DNA of 59,097 bases from Streptosporangiaceae bacterium. GTDB lineage: Bacteria; Actinomycetota; Actinomycetes; Streptosporangiales; Streptosporangiaceae. The notes beneath the pieces were generated by a model, which saw only the letters and a list, made by a program, of their open reading frames with translations, made no database searches and had not been told where the DNA came from. Location: assembly GCA_025964715.1 (NCBI GenBank), contig JAOPYH010000419.1:1-59097 (forward strand), read 5' to 3'. A program made the translations under genes and the position numbers. Below are positions 46,018 through 55,115 of the stretch, piece after piece; positions within the stretch are counted from its first letter, which is position 1; the number at the start of each line of letters is the position of its first letter.

Positions 46018-46039
46018 AAGCCTTCCTTGACACACCCGG

Positions 46040-46069
46040 CCCGTACCCGCACAGACCAGCGGGGACGGG
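46040..46069 (+). terminator. hairpin after rpmG
   Basis: CCCGTACCCGC and GCGGGGACGGG form an 11-bp stem with one mismatch and an 8-base loop, 22 bases after the rpmG stop. It overlaps the region where the hadA-like promoter must lie. Confidence 0.6.
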
Positions 46070-46124
46070 CTGGTCGTCGTTGATGTTACGGTCGCGCGCA
46101 CAGCCTCCTGGAGGGACGGAGCAC

Positions 46125-46577
46125 ATGGCACTCAACCGTGATTTCATCGGGCGGACCTTCGGGTCCGGGGACCCGTACGAAATCAGCCGGGTCAAGATCC
46201 GTGAGTTCGCGGACGCGATCGGCGATGCCAACCCGATCTTCCGGGACCGTGAGGCGGCGAAGGCGGAGGGCCACCGCGACGTCATCGCACCGCCGACCTT
46301 CCCGATCGTGATCTCCCTCGGCGGCGAGGCCCTGGCCGACCCCGAGCTCGGGCTCGACTACGCGATGGTCGTGCACGGCCAGCAGCGCTTCACCTACGCC
46401 CGTCCCCTCTACGCCGGGGACGTCGTCGTCTGCGAGAGCACCATCACCGACATCCGGTCGGCCGGCCGCAACGAGCGGATCGACCTCACGACCGAGATCA
46501 AGACCGTCGAGGGCGAGCTGGTCTGCACGGCCTACAACACCATCGTCGAGCGCGCGGCCCAAGGAGGCCACCGATGA
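46125..46577 (+). CDS. hadA: MaoC-type (3R)-hydroxyacyl dehydratase subunit, HadA-like
   Basis: 150 residues, FAS1-type N-terminal hot-dog dehydratase (ALNRDFIGRTFGSGDPYEI, PPTFPIVISLGGEALADPE, split). In mycobacteria HadA is the non-catalytic partner that binds the acyl chain. ATG 46125 has GGAGGGACGG upstream. The 3' end overlaps the next gene by ATGA, so the two subunits are made together. In non-mycolate organisms it may serve fatty-acid or polyketide elongation; assignment to a pathway is inference. Confidence 0.88.
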   Translation: MALNRDFIGRTFGSGDPYEISRVKIREFADAIGDANPIFRDREAAKAEGHRDVIAPPTFPIVISLGGEALADPELGLDYAMVVHGQQRFTYARPLYAGDVVVCESTITDIRSAGRNERIDLTTEIKTVEGELVCTAYNTIVERAAQGGHR

Positions 46578-46999
46578 CCGCCAAGGTGAAGTTCGACGAC
46601 GTCGAGGTCGGCACCGAGCTCCCCGCGCGGTCCTACCCGGTCGCCCGGCTCAATCTGGTGATGTACGCGGGTGCCTCCGGAGACTTCAACCCCATTCACT
46701 GGAACGAGCGGTTCGCCAGGTCCGTGGGCCTGCCGGACGTGATCGCGCACGGCATGTTCACGATGGCCGAGGCCGGCAGGTTCGTCACCGACTGGGTGGG
46801 CGACCCCGCCGCACTCCTGGACTACGGCGTCCGGTTCTCCTCCCCGGTCGTGGTCCCCGACGAGGGCGGCGCGACCCTGGAGGTCAGCGGCAAGGTGGAG
46901 GACAAGCTCGACGACAACCGGGTGGTGGTCGTGCTGACCGCGCGGTCCGCCGACCAGAAGGTGCTCACGCAGGCCAGGGCGACCGTACGTCTCGCCTAG
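46574..46999 (+). CDS. hadB: MaoC-type (3R)-hydroxyacyl dehydratase subunit, HadB-like
   Basis: 141 residues. It carries the hydratase-2 catalytic motif GDFNPIHWNERFARS with Asp and His, then GLPDVIAHGMFTM. It forms the active half of the dehydratase with the upstream subunit. ATG 46574 overlaps the previous stop. Ends 58 bases before murB, which may be cotranscribed. Confidence 0.9.
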   Translation: MTAKVKFDDVEVGTELPARSYPVARLNLVMYAGASGDFNPIHWNERFARSVGLPDVIAHGMFTMAEAGRFVTDWVGDPAALLDYGVRFSSPVVVPDEGGATLEVSGKVEDKLDDNRVVVVLTARSADQKVLTQARATVRLA

Positions 47000-47057
47000 A
47001 CGCGGACCAGTCAGGGCCCGGTCGCGACTGCGGCCGCGATCGAGTGGAAGACCGGGA

Positions 47058-48107
47058 ATGCTCGCAGAACAGGTCGATCTGGCCGGCTACACCACGCTGC
47101 GGCTGGGCGGACCGGCCCGCCGCTTCGTCGAGGCGGTCACGCAGGACGAGTTGATCGAGGCGGTTCGCACGGCCGACCGGCGCGCCGAGCCGTTGCTGGT
47201 GTTCGGCGGCGGCAGCAACCTGGTGGTGTCCGACGACGGCTTCACCGGCACCGTGGTCCACGTCGCCACCCGCGGCGCCGAGGTGATCCCCGGCGGGCGC
47301 GTGCGGGTCCAGGCGGGGGAGGACTGGGACCCGTTCGTGGCGCGCTGCGTCCAGGACGGCCTGGCGGGGGTGGAGTGCCTGTCCGGCATCCCGGGCCGGA
47401 TCGGTGCCACCCCGATCCAGAATGTGGGGGCCTACGGCCAGGACGTGAGCGAGACGATCACGCAGGTCCGGGCCTACGACCGCAAGACCGGGGAGATCGT
47501 CACCCTGGATCACCATGCCTGCGCGTTCACCTACCGCGGCAGCCTGTTCAAGGGCTCGGACCGCTATGTCGTCCTGGACGTCACGTACGCCCTCGAGGCG
47601 GTCAAGGAGTCCCGGCCGATCCGTTACGCCGAGCTGGCCCGCGTCCTCGGCGTGGCGGTGGGCGAGCGGGTGCCGCTCGAGGACGCCCGCGCCGCCGTGC
47701 TGGGGCTGCGCCGCGGCAAGGGCATGGTCCTGGACCCGGCCGACCCCGACACCCGCAGCGCCGGGTCCTTCTTCACCAACCCGATCCTGGAGCCCTCCGC
47801 CCTCGCGGCGCTGGAGCGCAGCGTCGCGGAACGGCTGGGGCCCGATGTCGCCTTCCCGCGCTATCCGGAGACCGGCGGCCGCACCAAGACCTCCGCCGCC
47901 TGGCTGATCGACCGGGCCGGGTTCGCCAAGGGTTACGCGCGCGGGCCGGTGCGGATCTCCACCAAGCACACCCTCGCCCTGACCAACCCCGACGGCGCCC
48001 GGACCGAGGACCTGCTGGCCCTGGCCCGGGAGGTACGGGACGGCGTCCGGGAGGCGTTCGGTGTCGAGCTGGTCAACGAACCGGTCTTTGTGGGCGTGTC
48101 CCTGTAG
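47058..48107 (+). CDS. murB: UDP-N-acetylenolpyruvoylglucosamine reductase
   Basis: 349 residues, FAD enzyme that makes UDP-MurNAc for peptidoglycan. FAD-binding FGGGSNLVVSD, SGIPGRIGATPIQNVGAYG, the catalytic Ser region RSAGSFFTNPIL and the C-terminal catalytic Glu in ELVNEPVFVG are all present. This is a type I MurB. ATG 47058. The last 35 bases overlap the convergent adenosine deaminase gene. Confidence 0.96.
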   Translation: MLAEQVDLAGYTTLRLGGPARRFVEAVTQDELIEAVRTADRRAEPLLVFGGGSNLVVSDDGFTGTVVHVATRGAEVIPGGRVRVQAGEDWDPFVARCVQDGLAGVECLSGIPGRIGATPIQNVGAYGQDVSETITQVRAYDRKTGEIVTLDHHACAFTYRGSLFKGSDRYVVLDVTYALEAVKESRPIRYAELARVLGVAVGERVPLEDARAAVLGLRRGKGMVLDPADPDTRSAGSFFTNPILEPSALAALERSVAERLGPDVAFPRYPETGGRTKTSAAWLIDRAGFAKGYARGPVRISTKHTLALTNPDGARTEDLLALAREVRDGVREAFGVELVNEPVFVGVSL

Positions 48108-49173
48108 GACCGTCCCCTGAAGCACCGTCCGGTGGGCCCTCGAGCCAGGCGTCGATCCGCCCCAGCAGGCCTTTCTTGACGTCCTCGGGGGCGGCCGAGC
48201 CGCGGACCGAGCACCGCGCCAGCTCGGCCAGCTCCGGGTCGGAGAACCCGTGGACCCCACGCGCCAGCTCGTACTGCCGGTTGAGGCGGGAGCCGAACAG
48301 CAGCGGGTCGTCGGCCCCCAGCGCGATCCGCACGCCCGCGTCGAACAGCGCCCGCACCGGGACGTCCTCGGGCGCCGCCACGACGCCCAGGCCGACGTTC
48401 GAGGACGGGCAGACCTCCAGCGTCACACCGCGGGAGGCGAGCAGGTCCAGCAGCCGGGGATCCTCGACGGCGCGCACGCCGTGCCCGATCCGGTGCGCGC
48501 CCAGAGTCTCCACGCACTCCCGCACGCTCGCGGGACCGAGCAGCTCACCGCCGTGGGGATCCGACAGCAGCCCGGCCCGGTCGGCGATCCGGAACGCTCC
48601 CTCGAAGTCGTAGGCGCGCCCGCGCCGCTCGTCGTTGGACAGCCCGAAGCCGACGACGCCCCGGTCGGCGTAGCGCGCCGCGAGCCGGGCGAGGGTCTTG
48701 GCGTCGAGGGGATGACGCGTACGGTTCGCCGCGATGATGACCGCGATGCCCACACCAGTGGCCTCCTCGGCGTCCCGGGCGGCGTCGAGCACCAGGTCCA
48801 CCGTGGGAGTGAGGCCGCCGAAGCGCGCGGCGTAGCCGCTCGGGTCGACCTGGATCTCCAGCCAGCCGGAGCCCTCAGCGGCCTCGTCCTCCGCCGCCTC
48901 GCGCAGGAGCCGTCGTACGTCCTCCGGCCGGCGCAGCACCGAGCGGGCGATGTCGTAGAGCCGCTGGAACCGGAACCATCCGCGCTCGTCCGTCGCGTGC
49001 AGCTCGGGTGGCCAGTTGTCGACCAGCGCGGCCGGCAGGTGCACGCCCCGCCGCTCCGCCAGCTCGACCAGGGTCGAGTGGCGCATGGATCCGGTGAAGT
49101 GCAGGTGCAGGTGGGCCTTGGGCAGCGCCGCGATGGACCGTGCCGGCCGGGTGGGGGGTGGGCTGGCCTTCAT
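48073..49173 (-). CDS. add: adenosine deaminase
   Basis: 366 residues. Converts adenosine to inosine. Metal and catalytic residues: HLHLHFTG near residue 22, Glu in GFGLSNDE, PHGGE, HRIGHGVRA and ALGADDPLLF. LSNDE replaces the usual LAGDE, so closely related aminofutalosine- or adenine-deaminase activities should be considered. Starts at ATG 49173; its 3' end overlaps murB by 35 bases. Confidence 0.88.
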   Translation of the reverse strand: MKASPPPTRPARSIAALPKAHLHLHFTGSMRHSTLVELAERRGVHLPAALVDNWPPELHATDERGWFRFQRLYDIARSVLRRPEDVRRLLREAAEDEAAEGSGWLEIQVDPSGYAARFGGLTPTVDLVLDAARDAEEATGVGIAVIIAANRTRHPLDAKTLARLAARYADRGVVGFGLSNDERRGRAYDFEGAFRIADRAGLLSDPHGGELLGPASVRECVETLGAHRIGHGVRAVEDPRLLDLLASRGVTLEVCPSSNVGLGVVAAPEDVPVRALFDAGVRIALGADDPLLFGSRLNRQYELARGVHGFSDPELAELARCSVRGSAAPEDVKKGLLGRIDAWLEGPPDGASGDGPTGTRPQRPVR

Positions 49174-49316
49174 GACCTAATCCTGCCGGACGACCTGCGG
49201 CGTCGTGGCACCGGCGACCTGTTGAGAAGTTTTTTTGGAAAACGTGCAACCCATCCGGGGGCTCATGCGTATTTGTCGGGCGCAGAAGGTTCACACAGGT
49301 ACGAAAGGGAACAGCG

Positions 49317-50279
49317 ATGAAGGCGATCCAGATCATCCTTGCCACGACGGCCACGGCCGGCACCATCGCGATCGGCGGTGCGGCGCTCGCCATGACGGGT
49401 GGCTCGCACCAGGCCGCTCCGGCCGCTGCCAACGCGGCCGCTCCCGCGCGGCCGAAGGTCGCCATGCCGGCCGTGCCCGCGGGCCCGGCGAACTGCCTCG
49501 AGACGGCGGCGCACGACGCGACCTCCAAGGTCCCTGCGAAGCTCCAGTCCAAGGTTGACGCCGAGAAGCTGAAGTCCGAGCTGGACGCTCACAAGCCGGG
49601 CATGCCCGCCCCGGCCGACCTGCGGTCGAAGGCCGCCGCGGGCGCCCACGAGGCGGCCAAGGCCGCCGACCCGAAGGCCGCCACCGAGGCCGCCAAGAAG
49701 GCCACCGACGCAGCCGGTAAGGCCGCCAAGGACATCCACGCCGCCGTGCCCGACTGCGTGCCGACGAACAACATGCCGAAGGGCGCCGCACAGTCGGCCC
49801 CGGCGGCGCACGTCCCCGCCGCCCCGGCCCTCGGCCGCGAGGTCCCCAAGCTGCCGAAGTTCTCCTGCGACTCGCTGACCCCCGCGGTCCAGCGCGGCAG
49901 CACCGTGGAGCACTCGATCACGACGCCGGGCGGCCTGAAGTTCGTGGCCACCAAGACCCGCACCCTCAAGGTGAAGGGCCAGGAGGTCTGCGCCAAGACC
50001 CAGGAGTGGAAGGGCGCCGGCAACCAGTGGCTGAAGGTGGAGCGGCTCAAGGGCGCGGTGAGCGCCGACCAGCTGCGCCAGGCGTTCAAGCTGCCCGCGG
50101 CCCAGCCCCAGCCCACCACCATGGGCCAGGCGACCTACTGGAAGACCGTGGTCCCGAGCGTGGACGGCGGCGGCATGTTCTGGTCGCCGGCCCCCGGCTC
50201 GATCATGTACATCACCGCCGGCCCCGCCCTGCAGTACCGTCTCCAGGACATCGCCACCCAGCTTCACCAGGTGAAGTGA
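49317..50279 (+). CDS. secreted Ala/Lys-rich protein of unknown function
   Basis: 320 residues. Signal peptide at residues 1-26 (MKAIQIILATTATAGTIAIG). Residues 60-145 form an Ala/Lys-rich amphipathic helix region, then a Pro/Ala linker, and a C-terminal globular part (residues 180-320) with three Cys and Trp residues (EWKGAGNQWLKVERL). ATG 49317; AAAGGGAA precedes it. Upstream there is an AT-rich TTTTTTTGG stretch at 49230-49240. It lies just before the ECF sigma gene and might be a target, which is unproven. Confidence 0.7.
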   Translation: MKAIQIILATTATAGTIAIGGAALAMTGGSHQAAPAAANAAAPARPKVAMPAVPAGPANCLETAAHDATSKVPAKLQSKVDAEKLKSELDAHKPGMPAPADLRSKAAAGAHEAAKAADPKAATEAAKKATDAAGKAAKDIHAAVPDCVPTNNMPKGAAQSAPAAHVPAAPALGREVPKLPKFSCDSLTPAVQRGSTVEHSITTPGGLKFVATKTRTLKVKGQEVCAKTQEWKGAGNQWLKVERLKGAVSADQLRQAFKLPAAQPQPTTMGQATYWKTVVPSVDGGGMFWSPAPGSIMYITAGPALQYRLQDIATQLHQVK

Positions 50280-50368
50280 AATGACCCCGCGGGCGGCTCC
50301 GCGCGGTGGAGCCGCCCGCGGGTCTGACGGTCTCCGGCGGCGTACGGCATCGAGGCGGGCGAACTGGT

Positions 50369-50878
50369 GTGAGGCGGCGGGACGATGACTCTTTTGTGGA
50401 GTTCGTGGAAGCGCGTGGCAACGCGCTGACACGCACCGCCCTGCTGATGTGCCGGTCCCGGCATGATGCCGAGGACGCGCTGCAGGCGGCGCTGGAAAAG
50501 GCCTATCGGCATTGGAAACGACTCGATCCCGATACCGATCCAGAGCCGTACGTCCGGCGCATCCTGGTGAACCAGGTGATCAGCAAGGCCCGGCGTTGGA
50601 AGGTGCTGCGGGAGATCCACGTGGCGAAGACGCCGGAGGTGCCGACGCCGTCGGAGACCCATTCTCTCGAGTTGCGCGGCGCTCTCATGGACGAGCTGCG
50701 CCGGCTCGGGCCACGCCAGCGGGCGGTGCTCGTGCTGCGCTACTGGGAGGACCTGTCAGAGATGGAGACCGCGCAGCTGCTCGGCTGTTCGGTCGGCACG
50801 GTAAAGAGCCAGGCGTCCAGGGGTCTCGCCAGACTCCGGGAGCGCCTCGGCACCAACATGGCGCTCCTGGGGAGGTGA
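50369..50878 (+). CDS. ECF RNA polymerase sigma factor, SigE family
   Basis: 169 residues. Region 2 (ARGNALTRTALLMCRSRHDA, then PEPYVRRILVNQV) and region 4 (LGPRQRAVLVLRYWEDLS, then GCSVGTVKSQASRGLARLR) match the streptomycete SigE-type ECF family. GTG 50369 is the first codon of the conserved part, with GAGGCGGG upstream. The next gene, 3 bases downstream, looks like its anti-sigma factor. Confidence 0.9.
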   Translation: MRRRDDDSFVEFVEARGNALTRTALLMCRSRHDAEDALQAALEKAYRHWKRLDPDTDPEPYVRRILVNQVISKARRWKVLREIHVAKTPEVPTPSETHSLELRGALMDELRRLGPRQRAVLVLRYWEDLSEMETAQLLGCSVGTVKSQASRGLARLRERLGTNMALLGR

Positions 50879-50881
50879 GCT

Positions 50882-51631
50882 ATGGATCTGGAAAAGGAAC
50901 TGCGCGAAGCCATGGCCGCGCACGTGGGCGAGGCTTCGGCGCCGACCACGCTGGTCACTGATGTCCGCCGGCGGCACCGCCGTCGGGTCACGCGAATCCG
51001 CACGACGGTCGGAGTGGCGGCGACCGCCCTCGTCGCCATCGCGGTGACACCCGCCTACAACGCGCTCCAGATCGGGGCCACCCCCGTGGGAGCGCCCTCG
51101 ACCATGGCCGGCCGCGGCCACACCGCGACGCGGATGGGCTCGCCGGCGCCGGCCGCCACCGCGGCTCCGCAGCAGCATGTCTCCACGGGCAAGGCCGAGG
51201 TGGGTGGGCCGGCCCGGCCCACGACGGCCTCGTCCCACCATCGCGGGGACTCGACCGGCCCCGGCGTCCTGCCGATCCGCACCTGGGTCACCTATCTCCC
51301 GGGCGGGCTGAAGCCGGCCGGCCGTTGCGAGGACGAGAAGGCCGGGGACCGGCGCACCACGACCTGCCGGTGGACCGGCGCGGGGGGTTCCGTCGAGGTC
51401 CACCTGGTCCGCGGCGCCGGGATGGCCAAGCCGGAGGACTTCTCGGCGATCCAGGCGATGCCGCGGTACACCTCCGTGCACGGGCAGCGGGCGATCACCA
51501 CCGAGCGTCCGGACGCGGGCCGCGAGATCATGTGGATCGAGCGCCCGGGGGTGGGCGTCTTCGTCTCGGTGAGCGCACCTCTGCACGGACAGCTGATGCG
51601 CGTCGCCGACGGCATCCGCGTCCCGGCCTGA
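50882..51631 (+). CDS. putative membrane anti-sigma factor
   Basis: 249 residues. An N-terminal cytoplasmic helix of about 40 residues (DLEKELREAMAAHVGEA) and a basic stretch precede one membrane helix (residues 43-60), then a low-complexity linker and an extracytoplasmic domain (residues 130-249). No HXXXCXXC zinc motif is present, so it is not a ZAS-type anti-sigma. The 3-base gap to the sigma gene supports a paired role. Confidence 0.7.
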   Translation: MDLEKELREAMAAHVGEASAPTTLVTDVRRRHRRRVTRIRTTVGVAATALVAIAVTPAYNALQIGATPVGAPSTMAGRGHTATRMGSPAPAATAAPQQHVSTGKAEVGGPARPTTASSHHRGDSTGPGVLPIRTWVTYLPGGLKPAGRCEDEKAGDRRTTTCRWTGAGGSVEVHLVRGAGMAKPEDFSAIQAMPRYTSVHGQRAITTERPDAGREIMWIERPGVGVFVSVSAPLHGQLMRVADGIRVPA

Positions 51632-51643
51632 GATTCAACGCGA

Positions 51644-51674
51644 ACGGGGTGGGGCCGCGCCGGCCCCACCCCGT
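51644..51674 (+). terminator. terminator of the sigma/anti-sigma operon
   Basis: Perfect 14-bp stem ACGGGGTGGGGCCG / CGGCCCCACCCCGT with a CGC loop, followed by TTTCGCG. It starts 12 bases after the stop of the anti-sigma gene and also lies beyond the end of the convergent aminotransferase. Confidence 0.85.
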
Positions 51675-51707
51675 TTCGCGTGCGCTCGCGCCTGTGCGCG
51701 TCCGGGC

Positions 51708-52907
51708 TCAGCTCGCCTCGGACAGCAGCTTGCCGATCCGGCTGACGCCCTCGGCCAGGTCCTCGTCACCCAGCGCGTAGGACAGCCGGAAGTAGCCCGG
51801 CGTCCCGAACGCCTCTCCCGGGACCAGCGCCACCTCGGCCTCCTCCAGGATCAGCTCCGCGAGCTCGACGGAGGTCTGCGGGCGCCGGCCGCGAATCTGC
51901 TTGCCCAGCAGTTCCTTGACCGACGGGTAGACATAGAAGGCGCCCTGCGGGTCCGGGCAGAGCACTCCGGGGATGTCGTTGAGCATCCGCACGATCGTCT
52001 GCCGGCGCCGGTCGAAGGCGTCGCGCATCTCCTCCACGGCCGACAGATCGCCGCTGACGGCCGTGAGAGCCGCGGCCTGGGCGATGTTGCAGACATTGGA
52101 CGTGGCGTGCGACTGCAGGTTCTGCGCGGCCTTGACGACGTCGGCGGGGCCGATCAGCCAGCCGACCCGCCAGCCGGTCATCGCGTAGGTCTTCGCCACG
52201 CCGTTCAGCACGAGAGTGCGGTCGGCCATCTCCGGCACCACGACAGGCAGCGAGTGGAACTCGGCGTCGCCGTAGACGAGGTGCTCGTAGATCTCGTCAG
52301 TGATCACCCACAGGTCGTGCTCGGCCGCCCAGCGGCCGATGGCCTCGACCTGGTCGCGCGGGTAGACACCGCCGGAGGGGTTGGACGGCGAGCAGAGCAG
52401 CAGCACCTTCGTACGGTCGGTACGCGCCGCCTCGAGCTGCCCCACCGTGGCGAGGTAGCCGGTCGTCTCGTCGGTCATCACCTCGACCGGCACCCCACCG
52501 GCGAGCTTGATGGACTCGGGATAGGTGGTCCAGTAGGGCGCCGGCAGCAGGACCTCGTCACCCGGGTCCAGCAACGCCGCGAACGCCTCGTACACGGCCT
52601 GCTTGCCGCCGTTGGTGACCAGGACCTGGGACGGCTCGACCTTGAGGCCGGAGTCTCGCTCGGTCTTCTCGGCGATCGCCGCGCGGAGCTCGGGCAGCCC
52701 GCCGGCCGGGGTGTACTTGTGGAAACGCGGCACGCGGCACGCCGTGACGGCCGCCTCCACGATGTATTCGGGTGTGGGGAAGTCGGGCTCGCCGGCACCG
52801 AAACCGATCACCGGCCGCCCGGCCGCCTTCAGCGCCTTGGCTTTGGCGTCCACAGCCAGCGTGGCGGACTCGGAGATGGCGGCGATGCGCGTGGAGATTC
52901 GGCTCAT
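51708..52907 (-). CDS. aspC: aspartate aminotransferase (class I)
   Basis: 399 residues, pyridoxal-phosphate enzyme. PLP lysine in [16 protein letters not shown] (about residue 235), [33 protein letters not shown], and [11 protein letters not shown] near the C-terminus. It transfers amino groups between aspartate and 2-oxoglutarate. ATG 52907. In many actinobacteria it stands just before the tRNA-Trp and secE, as here. Confidence 0.94.
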   Translation of the reverse strand: MSRISTRIAAISESATLAVDAKAKALKAAGRPVIGFGAGEPDFPTPEYIVEAAVTACRVPRFHKYTPAGGLPELRAAIAEKTERDSGLKVEPSQVLVTNGGKQAVYEAFAALLDPGDEVLLPAPYWTTYPESIKLAGGVPVEVMTDETTGYLATVGQLEAARTDRTKVLLLCSPSNPSGGVYPRDQVEAIGRWAAEHDLWVITDEIYEHLVYGDAEFHSLPVVVPEMADRTLVLNGVAKTYAMTGWRVGWLIGPADVVKAAQNLQSHATSNVCNIAQAAALTAVSGDLSAVEEMRDAFDRRRQTIVRMLNDIPGVLCPDPQGAFYVYPSVKELLGKQIRGRRPQTSVELAELILEEAEVALVPGEAFGTPGYFRLSYALGDEDLAEGVSRIGKLLSEAS

Positions 52908-53141
52908 GGTCCTATGGTCCCAGACCGTTCACGAGGTATTCAGCCGGATGCCCGGGCCCGCGCGAGAGCCGCCCTCCGGCCCTGAAAAGCCGGTCGAACC
53001 CAGGCGTCTGACGCCTGAGTTCGACGCCGGGGCGCTTTGACACGTACACTGCTCCATCGATGGGGAGTGCTGGCATGCGGTCATGCCGTCTGCGAGTGCC
53101 GACCACGCCCAGCCCCGGGTATACCTGGTGTTGGGCAGCGA

Positions 53142-53215
53142 AGGGCAGTAGCTCAATTGGCCAGAGTCCCGGTCTCCAAAACCGGTGGTTGGGGGTTCGA
53201 GTCCCTCCTGCCCTG
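53142..53215 (+). tRNA. tRNA-Trp (CCA)
   Basis: Cloverleaf with acceptor AGGGCAG/CTGCCCT, anticodon loop CTCCAAA (anticodon CCA) and T-loop GGTTCGAGTCC. The CCA tail is not encoded. It sits in a 401-base gap between aspC and secE; a tRNA-Trp/secE link is typical of actinobacteria. I see no other gene in that gap. Confidence 0.95.
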
Positions 53216-53308
53216 CGAGTGCGGTGCACGCACGTGGCCACGCCCGCGGTGTGCGTGCACGAGACCACGGAATGGTTGACACGACCAATGAAGTGAACGG
53301 CGGCACAG

Positions 53309-53554
53309 ATGGCGACTGAGACGCGCGGCGAGTCCGTGACCGAGGACAAGGGCAAGCCCGTTGGTAAGAAGCGGACGACCCCTGCCCTTTTCGTGCGCCA
53401 GGTGGTCGCCGAGCTGCGGAAGGTCATCTGGCCGACCCGCAAGGAGCTGATCACCTACACGGTGATCTCGCTGGTCTTCGTGCTGATCATGGTCGCCCTG
53501 GTGTCGGTGCTGGACTGGGGGCTGCAGAAGGGCATCTTCGCGGTCTTCGGCTGA
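53309..53554 (+). CDS. secE: preprotein translocase subunit SecE
   Basis: 81 residues with a single C-terminal membrane helix (about residues 48-72) preceded by the conserved [20 protein letters not shown]. Stabilises SecY in the translocon. ATG 53309. nusG follows 56 bases downstream. Confidence 0.96.
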   Translation: MATETRGESVTEDKGKPVGKKRTTPALFVRQVVAELRKVIWPTRKELITYTVISLVFVLIMVALVSVLDWGLQKGIFAVFG

Positions 53555-53610
53555 GCCGCCCGGCTTCCGGTTTTTTCACAACACCACGTCTTACGAGAGA
53601 AAGAGTCATC

Positions 53611-54399
53611 GTGTCCGAGTCCCCACAGCGCCACGACGAGGTCCTCGAGGAGGCCCAGTCGGCGGAGGCGGCCGCGCCCGAGCCGGAGGAGACGTCCGCC
53701 GGGCTCGCCGCCGATGACGAGGCGGGGACGGGCCCCGATGAGGGCGCCGGCGATGACGGATCCGCCGCCGAGCCCGAGGCCGTCGACGCCGAGCCCGAGC
53801 CCGAGGTCCGGATCGACCCGCTGCTCGAGTTCAAGACCGAGCTCCGGCTGCAGCCCGGCGACTGGTACGTCGTGCACTCCTACGCGGGCTATGAGAACCG
53901 GGTCAAGACCAACATCGAGACCCGCACCCAGTCGCTCAACATGGAGGACTTCATCTTCCAGGTCGAGGTGCCCCAGCACGAGGTCACCGAGATCAAGGGC
54001 GGCAAGCGGCAGAAGGTCAACGAGAAGGTCCTGCCGGGTTACATCCTGGTGCGCATGGAGCTCACCGACGAGTCCTGGGCGGCGGTCCGCAACACGCCGG
54101 GCGTCACCGGGTTCGTGGGCCTGTCCAGCAAGCCCTCGGCGCTGAGCCTCCAGGAGGTCGCCAACCTGCTGGCTCCGGAGCCGGAGGAGCAGACCAGGGC
54201 CGAGGAGGCCGCCAAGGTCGCCGCGACCGTCGACTTCGAGGTCGGCGAGTCGGTCACGGTCATGGACGGCCCGTTCGCCACGCTGCCGGCCACGGTCAAT
54301 GAGATCAACGCCGACACCCAGAAGCTCAAGGTGCTGGTCTCGATCTTCGGTCGTGAGACGCCGGTCGAGCTCTCGTTCAACCAGGTCTCGAAAATCTAG
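53611..54399 (+). CDS. nusG: transcription termination/antitermination protein NusG
   Basis: 262 residues. An acidic N-terminal extension of about 75 residues, usual in actinobacteria, precedes the NGN domain ([30 protein letters not shown]) and the C-terminal KOW domain ([19 protein letters not shown]). Binds RNA polymerase and couples it to Rho or ribosomes. GTG 53611 with GAGAGAAAGAG upstream. A strong hairpin starts 15 bases after its stop. Confidence 0.97.
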   Translation: MSESPQRHDEVLEEAQSAEAAAPEPEETSAGLAADDEAGTGPDEGAGDDGSAAEPEAVDAEPEPEVRIDPLLEFKTELRLQPGDWYVVHSYAGYENRVKTNIETRTQSLNMEDFIFQVEVPQHEVTEIKGGKRQKVNEKVLPGYILVRMELTDESWAAVRNTPGVTGFVGLSSKPSALSLQEVANLLAPEPEEQTRAEEAAKVAATVDFEVGESVTVMDGPFATLPATVNEINADTQKLKVLVSIFGRETPVELSFNQVSKI

Positions 54400-54414
54400 C
54401 GATATTCTTGAGGT

Positions 54415-54440
54415 CGCCCCCCGCGGGATCGCGGGGGGCG
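54415..54440 (+). terminator. hairpin between nusG and rplK
   Basis: Perfect 11-bp stem CGCCCCCCGCG / CGCGGGGGGCG with a GGAT loop. No T-run follows. It could terminate secE-nusG or attenuate read-through into rplK-rplA. Confidence 0.65.
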
Positions 54441-54450
54441 CACACTGTCT

Positions 54451-54535
54451 TCCCGCCCAGGCGGGATCAAGGGTCCCAACGCTCAGGCTCACGTTCCGGC
54501 CGCGAGCGTTGCCCGCACGAGCGGGAGTGGGGACC
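54451..54535 (+). promoter_or_regulatory. structured rplK leader, candidate L1-binding autoregulatory RNA
   Basis: A small hairpin TCCCGC-CCAG-GCGGGA (54451-54466) is followed by a three-way junction. P1 GGTCCC/GGGACC (54472-54477 with 54530-54535); P2 AACGCTC/GAGCGTT (54478-54484 with 54504-54510); P3 CCCGC-ACGA-GCGGG (54512-54525). The junction ends about 30 bases before the rplK ATG. L1 is known to repress the L11-L1 operon by binding leader RNA; that this fold is the site is inference. Confidence 0.5.
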
Positions 54536-54564
54536 GACGCGAACGGGAACGAGGGGAAGGCGCC

Positions 54565-54999
54565 ATGCCTCCGAAGAAGAAGAAGAAGATCAATGCCGTC
54601 GTCAAGGTCCAGCTGCAGGCCGGCCAGGCGACGCCCGCGCCGCCCGTCGGTACCGCCCTCGGCCCGCACGGCTTCAACATCATGGAATTCTGCAAGCAGT
54701 AAAACGCTGCCACGGAGTCACAGAGCGGCAACGTCATCCCCGTAGAGATCACCATCTACGAGGACCGCTCGTTCACCTTCGTCACCAAGACGCCGCCGGC
54801 CGCGCAGCTCATCCTCAAGGCCGCCGGTGTCGAGAAGGGCAGCGGCGAGCCGCACAAGACCAAGGTCGGCTCGGTCACCGCGGACCAGGTCCGCGAGATC
54901 GCCAAGACCAAGATGCCCGACCTCAACGCGACCGACATGGCCGCCGCCGAGAAGATCGTCGCCGGCACCGCCCGATCCATGGGCATCGAGGTCAAGTAG
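54565..54999 (+). pseudogene. rplK: 50S ribosomal protein L11 gene with in-frame TAA at codon 46
   Basis: 145 codons in one frame from ATG 54565 (GAGGGGAAGG upstream) to TAG. Both L11 halves read normally: the N-domain with [20 protein letters not shown], and the rRNA-binding C-domain with [24 protein letters not shown] stands at 54700-54702 where L11 has a conserved aromatic residue (CKAYNAATESQ in relatives; here CK-Q-stop-NAATESQ). The neighbouring codons also carry unusual changes. No in-frame ATG or GTG lies soon after the stop; the next Met is residue 117. It may be a real null allele, a recoded stop or a sequence error. L11 loss is tolerated in some bacteria and gives thiopeptide resistance and a relaxed phenotype. 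Confidence 0.9.
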
Positions 55000-55115
55000 A
55001 AGACCCGCGAGGGGCGCGTGCCCCGAGCCGTCGCGCCGCAGGGCGCGACAACAGACAAAGTGGGTGGGTCAGGCGCTGGCCCGTACCACGAACTCCTGAC
55101 TCTTGGGGAGCTGAG

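Noticed and set aside
46027..46060. TTGACA promoter for the hadA-like gene
   Set aside because: No matching -10, and it overlaps the rpmG terminator stem.
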